Origin: an uncultured Eubacteriaceae bacterium
GTDB lineage: Bacteria; Bacillota; Clostridia; Lachnospirales; CAG-274
Assembly: GCA_947167715.1 (NCBI GenBank)
Contig: CAMVJD010000004.1
Span: 1 to 64,000, forward strand
Direction of reading: 5' to 3'
DNA: 64,000 nt
The notes beneath the pieces were generated by a model. That model did not search any database. It saw nothing but the letters and a program-made list of their open reading frames with translations, and was not told the origin of the DNA. The position numbers were made by a program, and so were the translations under genes. Of this stretch, positions 51,447-59,434 are shown piece by piece (position 1 is the first letter of the stretch; every line of letters begins with the position of its first letter).

Positions 51447-51459
51447 AGGGGGATAAAAA

Positions 51460-51585
51460 ATGAAAGAAAAATATTCGGCACCTCAAATTGAGGTAACAAC
51501 ATTCAAATCGGAGGAAATACTGGTTGCTTCATCCGCGGCCGCACAGGATGCCTTTGCGGAATTTAATGCAGCGGACTTTGAATGA
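51460..51585 (+). CDS. 41-aa peptide following the beta-helix gene (KYxxPxIEV...F..E-type)
   Basis: AAGGGGGAT precedes the ATG, 13 nt after the upstream stop. The peptide starts MKEKYSAPQIEVTTFKSEEI, then a small-residue stretch LVASSAAAQDAFAEFNAA and an acidic end. Many gut Clostridia encode short proteins of the form KY..P.IE...F..EDI...S of unknown role, sometimes next to secreted or modified-peptide loci (from memory, not checked). It lacks a signal peptide and cysteines. It shares the transcript with the beta-helix gene and is closed by a strong terminator. Confidence 0.7.
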   Translation: MKEKYSAPQIEVTTFKSEEILVASSAAAQDAFAEFNAADFE

Positions 51586-51591
51586 TTTATA

Positions 51592-51629
51592 AAAAAAGGG
51601 GTTGTCGCGTAACGCGACAGCCCTTTTTT
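51592..51629. terminator. bidirectional terminator between the 41-aa peptide and rhodanese genes
   Basis: A long stem: A-run, GGGGTTGTCGCG / CGCGACAGCCC, TAA loop, six T. Overlaps the rhodanese stop on the other strand. Confidence 0.9.
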
Positions 51630-51930
51630 ATATCACAAGATCAAACGGCCAATCGAGTATGCCGCCGAAATCGTAAATATTTTTATATCCGAGTTTATCA
51701 AGTATTTTTTCGGCCTCCATGCTGCGTTTGCCGCTGCGGCAGTATACAAGCAGGGGCTTTGACTTATCGGGCAGGCTTTTTTCGGCCGATTGCAAAAGGG
51801 TGTCAAGCGGGATATTTATGCTGTTGTCCACAAAGCCCTCATCCAGCTCGTCGGGGTCGCGCACATCAAGTATATAAATATCGTTTTGAGTATCCATTAT
51901 TTTTTTTGCTTCTACGGGTGATATTTTCAT
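51628..51930 (-). CDS. rhodanese-like sulfurtransferase domain protein
   Basis: A 100-aa single rhodanese domain. The active-site loop is CRSGKRS with Cys64, preceded by LLVYC, and ILDVRDPDELDEG near residue 20 is the conserved N-terminal motif. A thiosulfate:cyanide-type or persulfide transfer role is inferred from the loop. The ATG is 2 nt after the exonuclease III stop, and its GGAG lies inside that gene, so translation is coupled. Confidence 0.92.
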   Translation of the reverse strand: MKISPVEAKKIMDTQNDIYILDVRDPDELDEGFVDNSINIPLDTLLQSAEKSLPDKSKPLLVYCRSGKRSMEAEKILDKLGYKNIYDFGGILDWPFDLVI

Positions 51931-51932
51931 AA

Positions 51933-52685
51933 TTACTCCATTATAAGCTCTACGGGGCAGTGGTCGCTGCCCGTGACCTCGGTATGTATTTTTGCATCCT
52001 TTATCCTGTCCTTTAAGCCCGCACCTACTATATAATAGTCAATGCGCCAGCCCGCGTTTTTCTCTCGCGCCCTGAAACGGTAGCTCCACCAGCTGTATAC
52101 GCCCTCGGTATCGGGATAAAAAAATCTGTAGGTATCAATAAAGCCCGCGTTTAAAAGCTCGGTCATTTTGCCGCGTTCCTCATCGGTAAAGCCCGCATTT
52201 TTGCGGTTAGTCTTTGGGTTTTTAAGGTCTATCTCGTTATGCGCAACATTAAGGTCACCGCAGAGCACAACGGGCTTATCTGCATTAAGCTTACAAAGGT
52301 ACGCACGAAAACAGTCCTCCCAGTCCATACGATATTCAAGCCTTGTAAGCTCGCTTTGAGAATTTGGGGTGTAACAGGTCACATAATAAAAATCCTCAAA
52401 TTCAAGCGTGATAACACGTCCCTCATGGTCGTGGCGTTCAATGCCTATGCCGTAGGTGACATTAAGGGGCTTTATTTTGGTAAATACTGCCGTACCCGAA
52501 TACCCCTTTTTTTCGGCATAGTTCCAGTATTGCTCATATCCCGGCAGATCAAGCGATATCTGCCCCTCCTGCAGCTTTGTTTCCTGCAAAGAGAAAATAT
52601 CCGCATCTATTTCGTTAAAAAATATATTAAAATTTTTACCCACACAGGCGCGCAGGCCGTTTACATTCCATGAAATAAACTTCAT
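51933..52685 (-). CDS. xth: exodeoxyribonuclease III (AP endonuclease)
   Basis: A 250-aa EEP-fold nuclease for base-excision repair. Start at 52685 follows AAGGAGCG; the longer frame adds 23 non-conserved residues. MKFISWNVNGLRA carries the first catalytic Asn, FSLQETKL the metal Glu, YTPNSQSEL the active Tyr region, GDLNVAHNEIDL the Asp/Asn pair and TGSDHCPVEL the terminal Asp-His. All key residues are intact. Followed by the rhodanese gene in an operon. The family in B. subtilis is called exoA. Confidence 0.95.
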   Translation of the reverse strand: MKFISWNVNGLRACVGKNFNIFFNEIDADIFSLQETKLQEGQISLDLPGYEQYWNYAEKKGYSGTAVFTKIKPLNVTYGIGIERHDHEGRVITLEFEDFYYVTCYTPNSQSELTRLEYRMDWEDCFRAYLCKLNADKPVVLCGDLNVAHNEIDLKNPKTNRKNAGFTDEERGKMTELLNAGFIDTYRFFYPDTEGVYSWWSYRFRAREKNAGWRIDYYIVGAGLKDRIKDAKIHTEVTGSDHCPVELIME

Positions 52686-52725
52686 TTTATCGCTCCTTCG
52701 ATTTTTTATTTTACAGCTGTAATTT

Positions 52726-52754
52726 ATTTTAACATAAATTTTATTGTACGTCAA
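52726..52754 (-). promoter_or_regulatory. sigma-A promoter of xth
   Basis: Minus strand: TTGACG, 17-nt spacer, TAAAAT, ~40 nt before the ATG. Confidence 0.65.
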
Positions 52755-52863
52755 ATTGTTTGCGGGTTTGCCGAAAAAATTGCCATATTGCAGGAGTATT
52801 TTATTAACGATGTTTTAAACAATAATTGTACAAAAAAAATAGGAGACTTAAATAATAAATTAA

Positions 52864-52892
52864 TTGATTTTTATTATAAAATAATGTATACT
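52864..52892 (+). promoter_or_regulatory. sigma-A promoter of recD2
   Basis: TTGATT (52864-52869), 17-nt spacer, TATACT (52887-52892); leader of ~30 nt to the ATG at 52929, which argues against the longer reading frame from 52788. Confidence 0.6.
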
Positions 52893-52928
52893 GTTATCGT
52901 TGACAGGTTTAAAATTTGTGGTGATAAT

Positions 52929-55175
52929 ATGGATGAAATTACGCTTTCGGGTGTTGTGGACAATATAATATATACCAATGCGGAAAACGGTTATACCGTG
53001 CTTAACCTTTTGCTTGACGAGGAAAAGGACGACGTTTTTGTTTGCTGTGTAGGCTTTCTGCCGGATGTTAATTTGGGGGAGAGCCTTAATGTTGTGGGCA
53101 GAAGAGTGAAGCATCCGTCTTATGGCGACCAGCTGGAGGTCATTTCTTATCAGAAAAGCCTGCCCGTTACCGAAAAGGCGATAGAACGCTATCTTTCAAG
53201 CGGTATTGTAAAGGGCATAGGAAAACGTATGGCCAAAAAAATAGTTGATAAGTTTGGCCGCGATACCCTTATGATAATAGACACCGAGCCGTTTAAGCTT
53301 GCGGATATAAAGGGCATAAGCCTTACAAAGGCACAGGAGATAGGCGCCGTGTTTAAGGAGCAGGGCGAGCTTACCCGTGCGGTCATGTTTTTGCAGGACT
53401 ACGGCGTTTCCGTAAATTATGCGGTTAAAATTTTTAAAAAATACAAGGACACGACCATTGCCGTGGTACAGAAAAACCCGTATACACTTGCGGATGAAAT
53501 ATGGGGCATAGGCTTTAAAACAGCGGATAATATTGCGCAAAAATTAGGCGTGGAGCCCAATTCTCCTTACCGCATACAGGCGGGCATTAAATATATACTT
53601 AATCAAGCTGCGGGCAACGGACATACATATTTGCCGGAAGACGAATTGACAAGACAGGTGGCGGAGATACTGGCGACAAATGAAGAAGGTGTTGCCGAAA
53701 ACCTTATAAAAATGCATGTGGCAAGCGAAATATGGATAGAAAATTCGCAGCCGCGCAGGATATATCTTAATTTTTATTATTATGCCGAAAGCTATATAGC
53801 AAAAAGGCTTATTGAAATGACGGCCAACAAATCGGCGGACGACCCTTTTGTCGATGCCATGATAAAGGATATAGAATACGAAAAAGATATCGTTTTTGCG
53901 GACGGCCAGCTTAAGGCAATAAAAACCGCAATGAGCGAGGGTGTTTTTGTTATTACGGGCGGCCCGGGTACGGGTAAAACCACAATAATAAATGCTATAA
54001 TAACCATTCTTAAAGCAAAGGATAAGAAAATAGAGCTTGCTGCGCCTACCGGCAAGGCATCAAAGCGTATGACGGAGGCAACGGGCTGCGATGCAAGAAC
54101 GATACACCGCCTTTTGGGCACGACGGCCCTTGAGGAAAGCGGCTTGCATCAGCGCTTTACACATAACGAAGAAAATCCCGTGGATGCGGATTATATTATT
54201 ATAGACGAGATGTCCATGGTGGATGTGCCGCTTATGTACTACCTGCTAAAGGCTGTGGCCGAGGGTACCGGCCTTATACTGGTGGGAGATGCGGATCAGC
54301 TGCCGAGCGTCGGCGCAGGCAATGTGCTGCACGATATACTTTCGTCGGGGCTTATTGCCTGTGCAAGGCTTAACGAAATATTCAGACAGGCGCAGGAAAG
54401 TGCCATTGTTACAAATGCACACAAGATAAACAGAGGCGAATATCCCGATCTTGATGATAAAACAAAGGATTTCTTTTATATGCAGCGTCATAATTCGGAT
54501 GCTCTTTTGGATACGCTTGCGGGTCTGATATCACAGCGCCTGCCTAAATACTTAAATTGCGACCCGTTTGATATCAAGGTACTTTCGCCGATGCGCAAAA
54601 CGCCGCTTGGCGTACAAAGCCTTAATGTTATGCTGCAAAGCATACTTAATCCGCCGCTGCCCAATAAAAGGGAAAAGGAATTTCGCGGCACGATATTTCG
54701 CGAGGGCGACCGCGTTATGCAGATAAAAAACGATTATGACCTTGCGTGGCGCGCCGTAGACCCGTTAAGCAACAAAATGGTCGATGAGGGGACGGGCGTA
54801 TTTAACGGTGACGAGGGCGTAATAAGCTTTATTGATATGGAAAATAAGGCGCTTGATGTGGTATATGACGATATACGTCACGTTGCTTATGATTTTACCC
54901 GCCTTGACGAGCTGGATCTTTCCTATGCGGTGACTATACACAAAAGTCAGGGAAGCGAATACAGGGCGGTTATAATGCCGCTTTTGGGCGGCCCGGAAAT
55001 GCTTATGACAAGAAACCTGCTTTATACCGGGGTCACGCGCGCAAAGGAGCTTGCGGTGCTGATAGGCAGCAAGGAAAGCATTTTCCGTATGGTGGATAAC
55101 GATCTGCAAATACAAAGATATACGGGGCTTGCTTTAAGGCTGGCCGACTTTGCGGCGCTTAAAAATAAGTCATAA
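52929..55175 (+). CDS. recD2: RecD2-type ATP-dependent DNA helicase
   Basis: 748 aa from the ATG at 52929 (weak GGTGAT site), giving the family start MDEITLSGVVDNIIYTN. The N-terminal region (~1-300) holds the RecD2-specific OB and helix-hairpin-helix parts (GIVKGIGKRMAKKIVDKFG; YTLADEIWGIGFKTADNIA). SF1B helicase follows: Walker A GGPGTGKTTIINAI, Walker B IIDEMSMVD, GDADQLPSVGAG, then VTIHKSQGSEYRAVI and YTGVTRAKELAV. A 5'-3' helicase acting in mismatch repair and replication-stress responses in B. subtilis (established). It is not part of RecBCD, which is absent here. Normal length. Confidence 0.95.
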   Translation: MDEITLSGVVDNIIYTNAENGYTVLNLLLDEEKDDVFVCCVGFLPDVNLGESLNVVGRRVKHPSYGDQLEVISYQKSLPVTEKAIERYLSSGIVKGIGKRMAKKIVDKFGRDTLMIIDTEPFKLADIKGISLTKAQEIGAVFKEQGELTRAVMFLQDYGVSVNYAVKIFKKYKDTTIAVVQKNPYTLADEIWGIGFKTADNIAQKLGVEPNSPYRIQAGIKYILNQAAGNGHTYLPEDELTRQVAEILATNEEGVAENLIKMHVASEIWIENSQPRRIYLNFYYYAESYIAKRLIEMTANKSADDPFVDAMIKDIEYEKDIVFADGQLKAIKTAMSEGVFVITGGPGTGKTTIINAIITILKAKDKKIELAAPTGKASKRMTEATGCDARTIHRLLGTTALEESGLHQRFTHNEENPVDADYIIIDEMSMVDVPLMYYLLKAVAEGTGLILVGDADQLPSVGAGNVLHDILSSGLIACARLNEIFRQAQESAIVTNAHKINRGEYPDLDDKTKDFFYMQRHNSDALLDTLAGLISQRLPKYLNCDPFDIKVLSPMRKTPLGVQSLNVMLQSILNPPLPNKREKEFRGTIFREGDRVMQIKNDYDLAWRAVDPLSNKMVDEGTGVFNGDEGVISFIDMENKALDVVYDDIRHVAYDFTRLDELDLSYAVTIHKSQGSEYRAVIMPLLGGPEMLMTRNLLYTGVTRAKELAVLIGSKESIFRMVDNDLQIQRYTGLALRLADFAALKNKS

Positions 55176-55224
55176 AATGCAGGCGTTTGGCGTATGTAAT
55201 TAAGAAAGCAGATAGGAGAATATT

Positions 55225-56490
55225 ATGGACGAAGAAAAGAAAACGCAGGAAGGTATTTTTGAAAAAAAAGAAGAAACGGTATCTTTGCGCGAATGTAAAA
55301 AAAATGCGGCCTCGGCCTTTGTTATGGGCTTTTTAACGGCTGTGCTTGCGGTAATGGTGGTTTTTGGGGCTCCTGTTATTTATAAAACCTATTTCAAGCA
55401 TGAAATGAATGCCAAAATAAAAGAAAAAACCATATATGCGCTTATAAAAAAGTATTATATAGAGGATATTGACGAGAAAAAAATGCAGGAGGGTATATAT
55501 GCGGGAATGACGGCTATACCCACAGACCAGTACAGCTATTATATGAGTGCCGAGGATGCCGAGGAATACAACGAAAAGACAAACGGCAATTATGTGGGCA
55601 TAGGTGTCAGGATACAGGCGGATTATAACCTTGATATCGTTAAGATAGATTCTGTTTTTAAGCCGTCGCCTGCTTATGATGCGGGCATTAAAAAGGGCGA
55701 TGTGCTTAAAAGCGTATCGGGTGTGGATATTAATTCGTCAAATATGGATGAGGCCGTCGATCTGGTGCGAGGCCCCGAAAACACCACGGTGGATATTGTG
55801 GTATACCGTCCATCCGAGGACAAGGAATACGAGCTTACCATATACAGAAAAAATGTTGATACACCCACGGTGTTTGCCAAAATGCTGGAAAACGGCATAG
55901 GCTATATACAGATAACCAATTTTGACGGCGTTACGCCCGAACAGTTTGACACCGCGCTTATGAATTTACAGTCGCAGGGAATGAAAAAAATGATAATCGA
56001 CCTTCGCGGCAACCCGGGCGGACTGCTTACGGCTATTACGGATGTTGCCGACAGAGTTATCCCCGGCGGCACGCTTACCTATACCGAGGATAAATACGGC
56101 AAACGCGAATATGTTACCATAGACGAAGATTATCTTGATATCCCGCTTGCGGTGCTTGTAAACAAGTCCTCCGCATCCGCATCCGAGCTTTTTACGGGTG
56201 CGGTAAAGGATACAAAAAGAGGTACGATAATAGGCAAAAACACCTACGGAAAGGGCGTTGTGCAGACTCCGTTCCCGCTTACGGACGGCAGTATAGTAAA
56301 GCTTACCACATCAAGGTATTATACGCCTGCGGGCATTTGCATTGACGGCGTGGGCATAGCACCCGATATAGAGGTGAACCCCGCAGAGGATTTTGAAATG
56401 CCAAACCTTAACGATGATGATGCCGTTATCGATGTAGAAGCAGATCTTCAGCTTAAAAAGGCTGTCGAGGTTTTAAACAATGAAAAATGA
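55225..56490 (+). CDS. ctpA: S41-family C-terminal processing peptidase (CtpA-like)
   Basis: 421 aa. A short cytoplasmic N-terminus (~1-30), one signal-anchor helix (~31-55), an extracytoplasmic PDZ domain (~120-210; GIGVRIQADYNLDIVKI, SPAYDAGIKKGDVL) and the S41 protease core with IIDLRGNPGG, the catalytic Ser in NKSSASASELFTGAVKD and the catalytic Lys in NTYGKGVVQT. Cleaves C-terminal tails of envelope or secreted proteins. AGGAG precedes the ATG. The gene overlaps the next one by 11 nt. Confidence 0.93.
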   Translation: MDEEKKTQEGIFEKKEETVSLRECKKNAASAFVMGFLTAVLAVMVVFGAPVIYKTYFKHEMNAKIKEKTIYALIKKYYIEDIDEKKMQEGIYAGMTAIPTDQYSYYMSAEDAEEYNEKTNGNYVGIGVRIQADYNLDIVKIDSVFKPSPAYDAGIKKGDVLKSVSGVDINSSNMDEAVDLVRGPENTTVDIVVYRPSEDKEYELTIYRKNVDTPTVFAKMLENGIGYIQITNFDGVTPEQFDTALMNLQSQGMKKMIIDLRGNPGGLLTAITDVADRVIPGGTLTYTEDKYGKREYVTIDEDYLDIPLAVLVNKSSASASELFTGAVKDTKRGTIIGKNTYGKGVVQTPFPLTDGSIVKLTTSRYYTPAGICIDGVGIAPDIEVNPAEDFEMPNLNDDDAVIDVEADLQLKKAVEVLNNEK

Positions 56491-57379
56491 GATTTATACG
56501 GCAAATAAATTTTACCGTGATAAATTCGGCAAAAAGCTGATAAAGCTGTCTATTGACGGCGGCTTTGACTGCCCCAACCGTGACGGAACGGTCGGCACGG
56601 GCGGCTGTATATTTTGCAGCGGCAGGGGCAGCGGCGATTTTGCGGCAAAGGGCGAAGATATAGAAAGTCAGATATCAGACGCCAAGGCAAGGCTCAAAGA
56701 AAAGTGGGGCGGTACGGACTGCGAATATATGGTGTATTTTCAGGCCTTTACAAACACCTATGCCCCCGTGGATATCTTAAGGCAAAAATATTACGGCGCG
56801 TTAAAGGCGGCGGGGGCTAAGGCGATTTCCATAGCCACCCGCCCCGACTGTATAGACGGGGATATAGTTGAGCTGCTTAAGGAAATTTCGCAAAAATATT
56901 ATGTCACCGTTGAGCTGGGCTTGCAGACAAGCAATGAAAAAACGGCGGAGCTTATAAACAGATGCTATAAAAACGATGTATATGTAAATGCTGTTAAAAT
57001 GCTGAACGATGCGGGTATAGATGTTATTACTCATATTATTTTGGGTCTGCCCGGCGAAACAAACCGGGATATGATAAAAAGCGTTGATTTTGCCGTAAAC
57101 GCAGGCACAAGGGGCATAAAATTACAGCTTTTGCATATTTTAAAGGGTACAAGGCTTGCCGAAATGTACGGGGACAAGCCCTTTAAGCTGTTTGAAAAGG
57201 ACGAATACATAGACCTTGTCTGCGATATACTGGAGCGCCTGCCCGAGGATATAGTCATACACCGTATGACGGGCGATGCACCCAAGGAATTGATGATAGA
57301 GCCGTGGTGGAGCCTTGATAAAAGAAGTGTACTAAACGGCATTTCAAAGCAATGGAAAAGACGGCACGCCGAAACTTAA
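56480..57379 (+). CDS. YtqA-type radical SAM protein (TIGR01212 family)
   Basis: 299 aa. The iron-sulfur cluster motif is in FDCPNRDGTVGTGGCIFCSG (wide cysteine spacing characteristic of this family), followed by YFQAFTNTYAP, ELGLQTSNEKT and HIILGLPGET, all typical of TIGR01212. The B. subtilis homologue YtqA has been linked to wobble-uridine tRNA modification (recalled, moderate certainty). The start overlaps the ctpA end by 11 nt, and a GAGG site sits inside ctpA, so translation is coupled. The partner methyltransferase YtqB is not adjacent. Confidence 0.85.
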   Translation: MKNEIYTANKFYRDKFGKKLIKLSIDGGFDCPNRDGTVGTGGCIFCSGRGSGDFAAKGEDIESQISDAKARLKEKWGGTDCEYMVYFQAFTNTYAPVDILRQKYYGALKAAGAKAISIATRPDCIDGDIVELLKEISQKYYVTVELGLQTSNEKTAELINRCYKNDVYVNAVKMLNDAGIDVITHIILGLPGETNRDMIKSVDFAVNAGTRGIKLQLLHILKGTRLAEMYGDKPFKLFEKDEYIDLVCDILERLPEDIVIHRMTGDAPKELMIEPWWSLDKRSVLNGISKQWKRRHAET

Positions 57380-57387
57380 AAACCGTA

Positions 57388-57416
57388 TTGCAAGAAATAA
57401 CGGTATATGGTATAAT
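57388..57416 (+). promoter_or_regulatory. sigma-A promoter of the SUKH-like gene
   Basis: TTGCAA (57388-57393), 17-nt spacer, TATAAT (57411-57416); ~90-nt leader. Confidence 0.7.
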
Positions 57417-57509
57417 GTGAACGGGTGAGAGAATGTGAGCAAATGTATGTATTCGGTAAAATTGGTAATAATATGGTAAAAATGTGCAACAAAGGCGTTT
57501 GAGATAAAA

Positions 57510-58163
57510 ATGAAAGAGATACTGAAAAATATTTACGGTTTGGATAAAACGCAGGGTTACGATGTGCGGGAGCTTGCGGCCTTTGAACTGCGGTTTGGAC
57601 ATATTCCCGCTGTATTAAAGGACTTTTACGGACTTTGCGGCAAATGCGGGGAAATAACCTTTGTTCAGGATGAATGGATGATGCCGCAAAGCTATGAAAA
57701 ATACGGTTGGCTTGCCGAAAGTGAAAATTTTGTGCTGATGAACGAAAATCAAGGGGTATGGCAGGCACAGATATTACGGGAGGATCTGAATAAGGACGAC
57801 CCTCCCGTTTATTTAAAATATGACAACTGCGATGAACTGTTTTTATGCAATGAAAAGACAAGCGAATTTATCAAAAATATGCTTGTTTTCGAGGGTGTTT
57901 TTCAATTTGATTATTTCTCCGGGGCTTTTTATTGGATAACGGACACGGAGTTTGAATATATCAAAGGGCGTCTTAATAAATATCCTTTCGCCCCAAACAA
58001 GATGTTTTCGGATAACGGCCTGCATCTGTTTTATCTTACGGACGACAGTGCGCTTGCCGTTATGAACGATGCGGGAGAATATCAGATGTTTTACGGCGCG
58101 GGCAGCGAGAAAAGCTATAATAAACTTGCGGCACTGCTTGAGGATATAGGCGAAGAAGTATAA
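57510..58163 (+). CDS. SMI1/KNR4 (SUKH)-like protein
   Basis: 217 aa, soluble. The pattern IPAVLKDFYGLCGKC, then ENFVLMNENQGVWQAQI, DDPPVYL and LFLCNEKTSEFIKNML follows the SUKH superfamily layout (an N-terminal IPxxLxxFY block, a central ENQGV-W block and a DPPVY block). SUKH proteins are often immunity proteins against contact-dependent nuclease toxins, but many are orphans with other roles. No toxin gene is nearby. The ribosome site is weak (TGAGAT). Own consensus promoter. Confidence 0.65.
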   Translation: MKEILKNIYGLDKTQGYDVRELAAFELRFGHIPAVLKDFYGLCGKCGEITFVQDEWMMPQSYEKYGWLAESENFVLMNENQGVWQAQILREDLNKDDPPVYLKYDNCDELFLCNEKTSEFIKNMLVFEGVFQFDYFSGAFYWITDTEFEYIKGRLNKYPFAPNKMFSDNGLHLFYLTDDSALAVMNDAGEYQMFYGAGSEKSYNKLAALLEDIGEEV

Positions 58164-58289
58164 GACAAAATTTGAGTTTTCCCGTTTTTGGGATGATTTT
58201 TGCTTGAAATGCGGTAGATAACGGCATAACGGTAAATGTTTTTTGTGATGTGTGATTTGCAAATTTCAATTTAACGGGGAGATCTTGGG

Positions 58290-58373
58290 CGGACGGACAC
58301 GCAGGTCCGTCCCTACAACGAATAATCTGACATTTCACCGTTTTGTAGGGAACGACCTATGTGTCGTTCCGCT
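58290..58373 (-). repeat. 84-nt dispersed palindromic repeat, copy B (inverted)
   Basis: The reverse complement is ~90% identical to 46514-46597, with the 38 nt at the AGCGGAACG end identical and eight differences elsewhere. It lies in the 364-nt gap between the SUKH-like and dagK genes; the rest of the gap has the dagK promoter and two AAATTTCAATTT-like stretches. Confidence 0.85.
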
Positions 58374-58465
58374 GTCTCGTTTCACAATATCTCTCGGACA
58401 AATTGAAATTTGTACAACATACACATTTCTGATAAAAAATGGGAAAACTCAAAAAAACAAAAATA

Positions 58466-58494
58466 TTGAAAAACAAATTAAGATATGATATTAT
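58466..58494 (+). promoter_or_regulatory. sigma-A promoter of the diacylglycerol kinase gene
   Basis: TTGAAA (58466-58471), 17-nt spacer, TATTAT (58489-58494); short leader to the ATG at 58528. Confidence 0.65.
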
Positions 58495-58527
58495 AAAAAA
58501 ATACGGATAGTATCGGGAGAGGATGCA

Positions 58528-59424
58528 ATGAAAAAATTCAAGCTTATTTACAACCCGTATTCGGGCGGGGGTGTATTTAAGGGCAATCTGGATGAATTTA
58601 TATACAATATGCAGCGAAACGGCTATGAGGTATCGGTTTTCCGCACCTGCGAGATAGGCGATATAGGCAGGCATATCTCGGCTATGGGGCACGATTGGGA
58701 TGCCATTGGCGCCTCGGGCGGTGACGGCACGATAAATCTGGTTGTAAACGCTATGATGAAGCACGGGCTTAACGATATCCCGCTGGCGCTTGTACCCTCG
58801 GGCACGGCGAACGATTTTTGCACATTTTTGGAAATACCGCAGGATATCGCCGAGTGCTGTGATGTTATCGGCGCAGGCAAGACCGAATATACAGACCTCG
58901 GGCTTATAAACGGCGAAAAGTATTTTATAAACGTCTGTGCGGGCGGCCTTTTTTCAAATGTTTCACAGGAGGTGGACAGGACGTTCAAGGACCTTTTCGG
59001 CAAGCTTGCGTACTATGTAAAGGGTATGGAGCAGCTTTCGACGTTCAAGCCCATACCTATGCGCATAACCTCGTCAAGGGGTGTTTACGAGAACAATATA
59101 AACTTGTTTCTGGTGCTTAATTCCTCGGGTACGGGCGGCATAGAGGGCATTTCGCCCCACGCCAGCATAAATGACGGCCTGCTTGATTTTGTGGCCTTTG
59201 CCAATATCCCCTGGCCCGACCTTACAAAGCTGGTGTTTGACTTTTTAAAGGGCGAGCATCTTTCAAGCGAGGGCATTATATTTTTTAAGGACAGCAATAT
59301 AAAAATAGAAAATCTTTCGCCCGACAAACGCTTTATCACTACCGATATCGACGGCGAACGCGGCCCCGATATGCCCGTGGAGATAAAAACGGTGCCAAAG
59401 GCGATAAAAATATTTGTAAAATAA
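58528..59424 (+). CDS. diacylglycerol kinase family lipid kinase (YegS/DagK-like)
   Basis: A 298-aa lipid kinase. The nucleotide loop is IYNPYSGGG at the N-terminus and SGGDGTINLVVN (GGDGT) near residue 70, followed by LALVPSGTANDF. The C-terminal beta-sandwich begins near TEYTDLG and holds INVCAGGLFSNVS and DGLLDFVAF. Predicted to phosphorylate diacylglycerol so it returns to phospholipid synthesis after lipoteichoic acid or wall-polymer assembly. A GGGAGAGG site lies upstream. 10 nt before argS; probably co-transcribed. Confidence 0.9.
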   Translation: MKKFKLIYNPYSGGGVFKGNLDEFIYNMQRNGYEVSVFRTCEIGDIGRHISAMGHDWDAIGASGGDGTINLVVNAMMKHGLNDIPLALVPSGTANDFCTFLEIPQDIAECCDVIGAGKTEYTDLGLINGEKYFINVCAGGLFSNVSQEVDRTFKDLFGKLAYYVKGMEQLSTFKPIPMRITSSRGVYENNINLFLVLNSSGTGGIEGISPHASINDGLLDFVAFANIPWPDLTKLVFDFLKGEHLSSEGIIFFKDSNIKIENLSPDKRFITTDIDGERGPDMPVEIKTVPKAIKIFVK

Positions 59425-59434
59425 GGAGTATACT

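Noticed and set aside
57510..58163. Toxin-immunity module
   Set aside because: Only an immunity-like gene is present; no toxin or secretion gene nearby.
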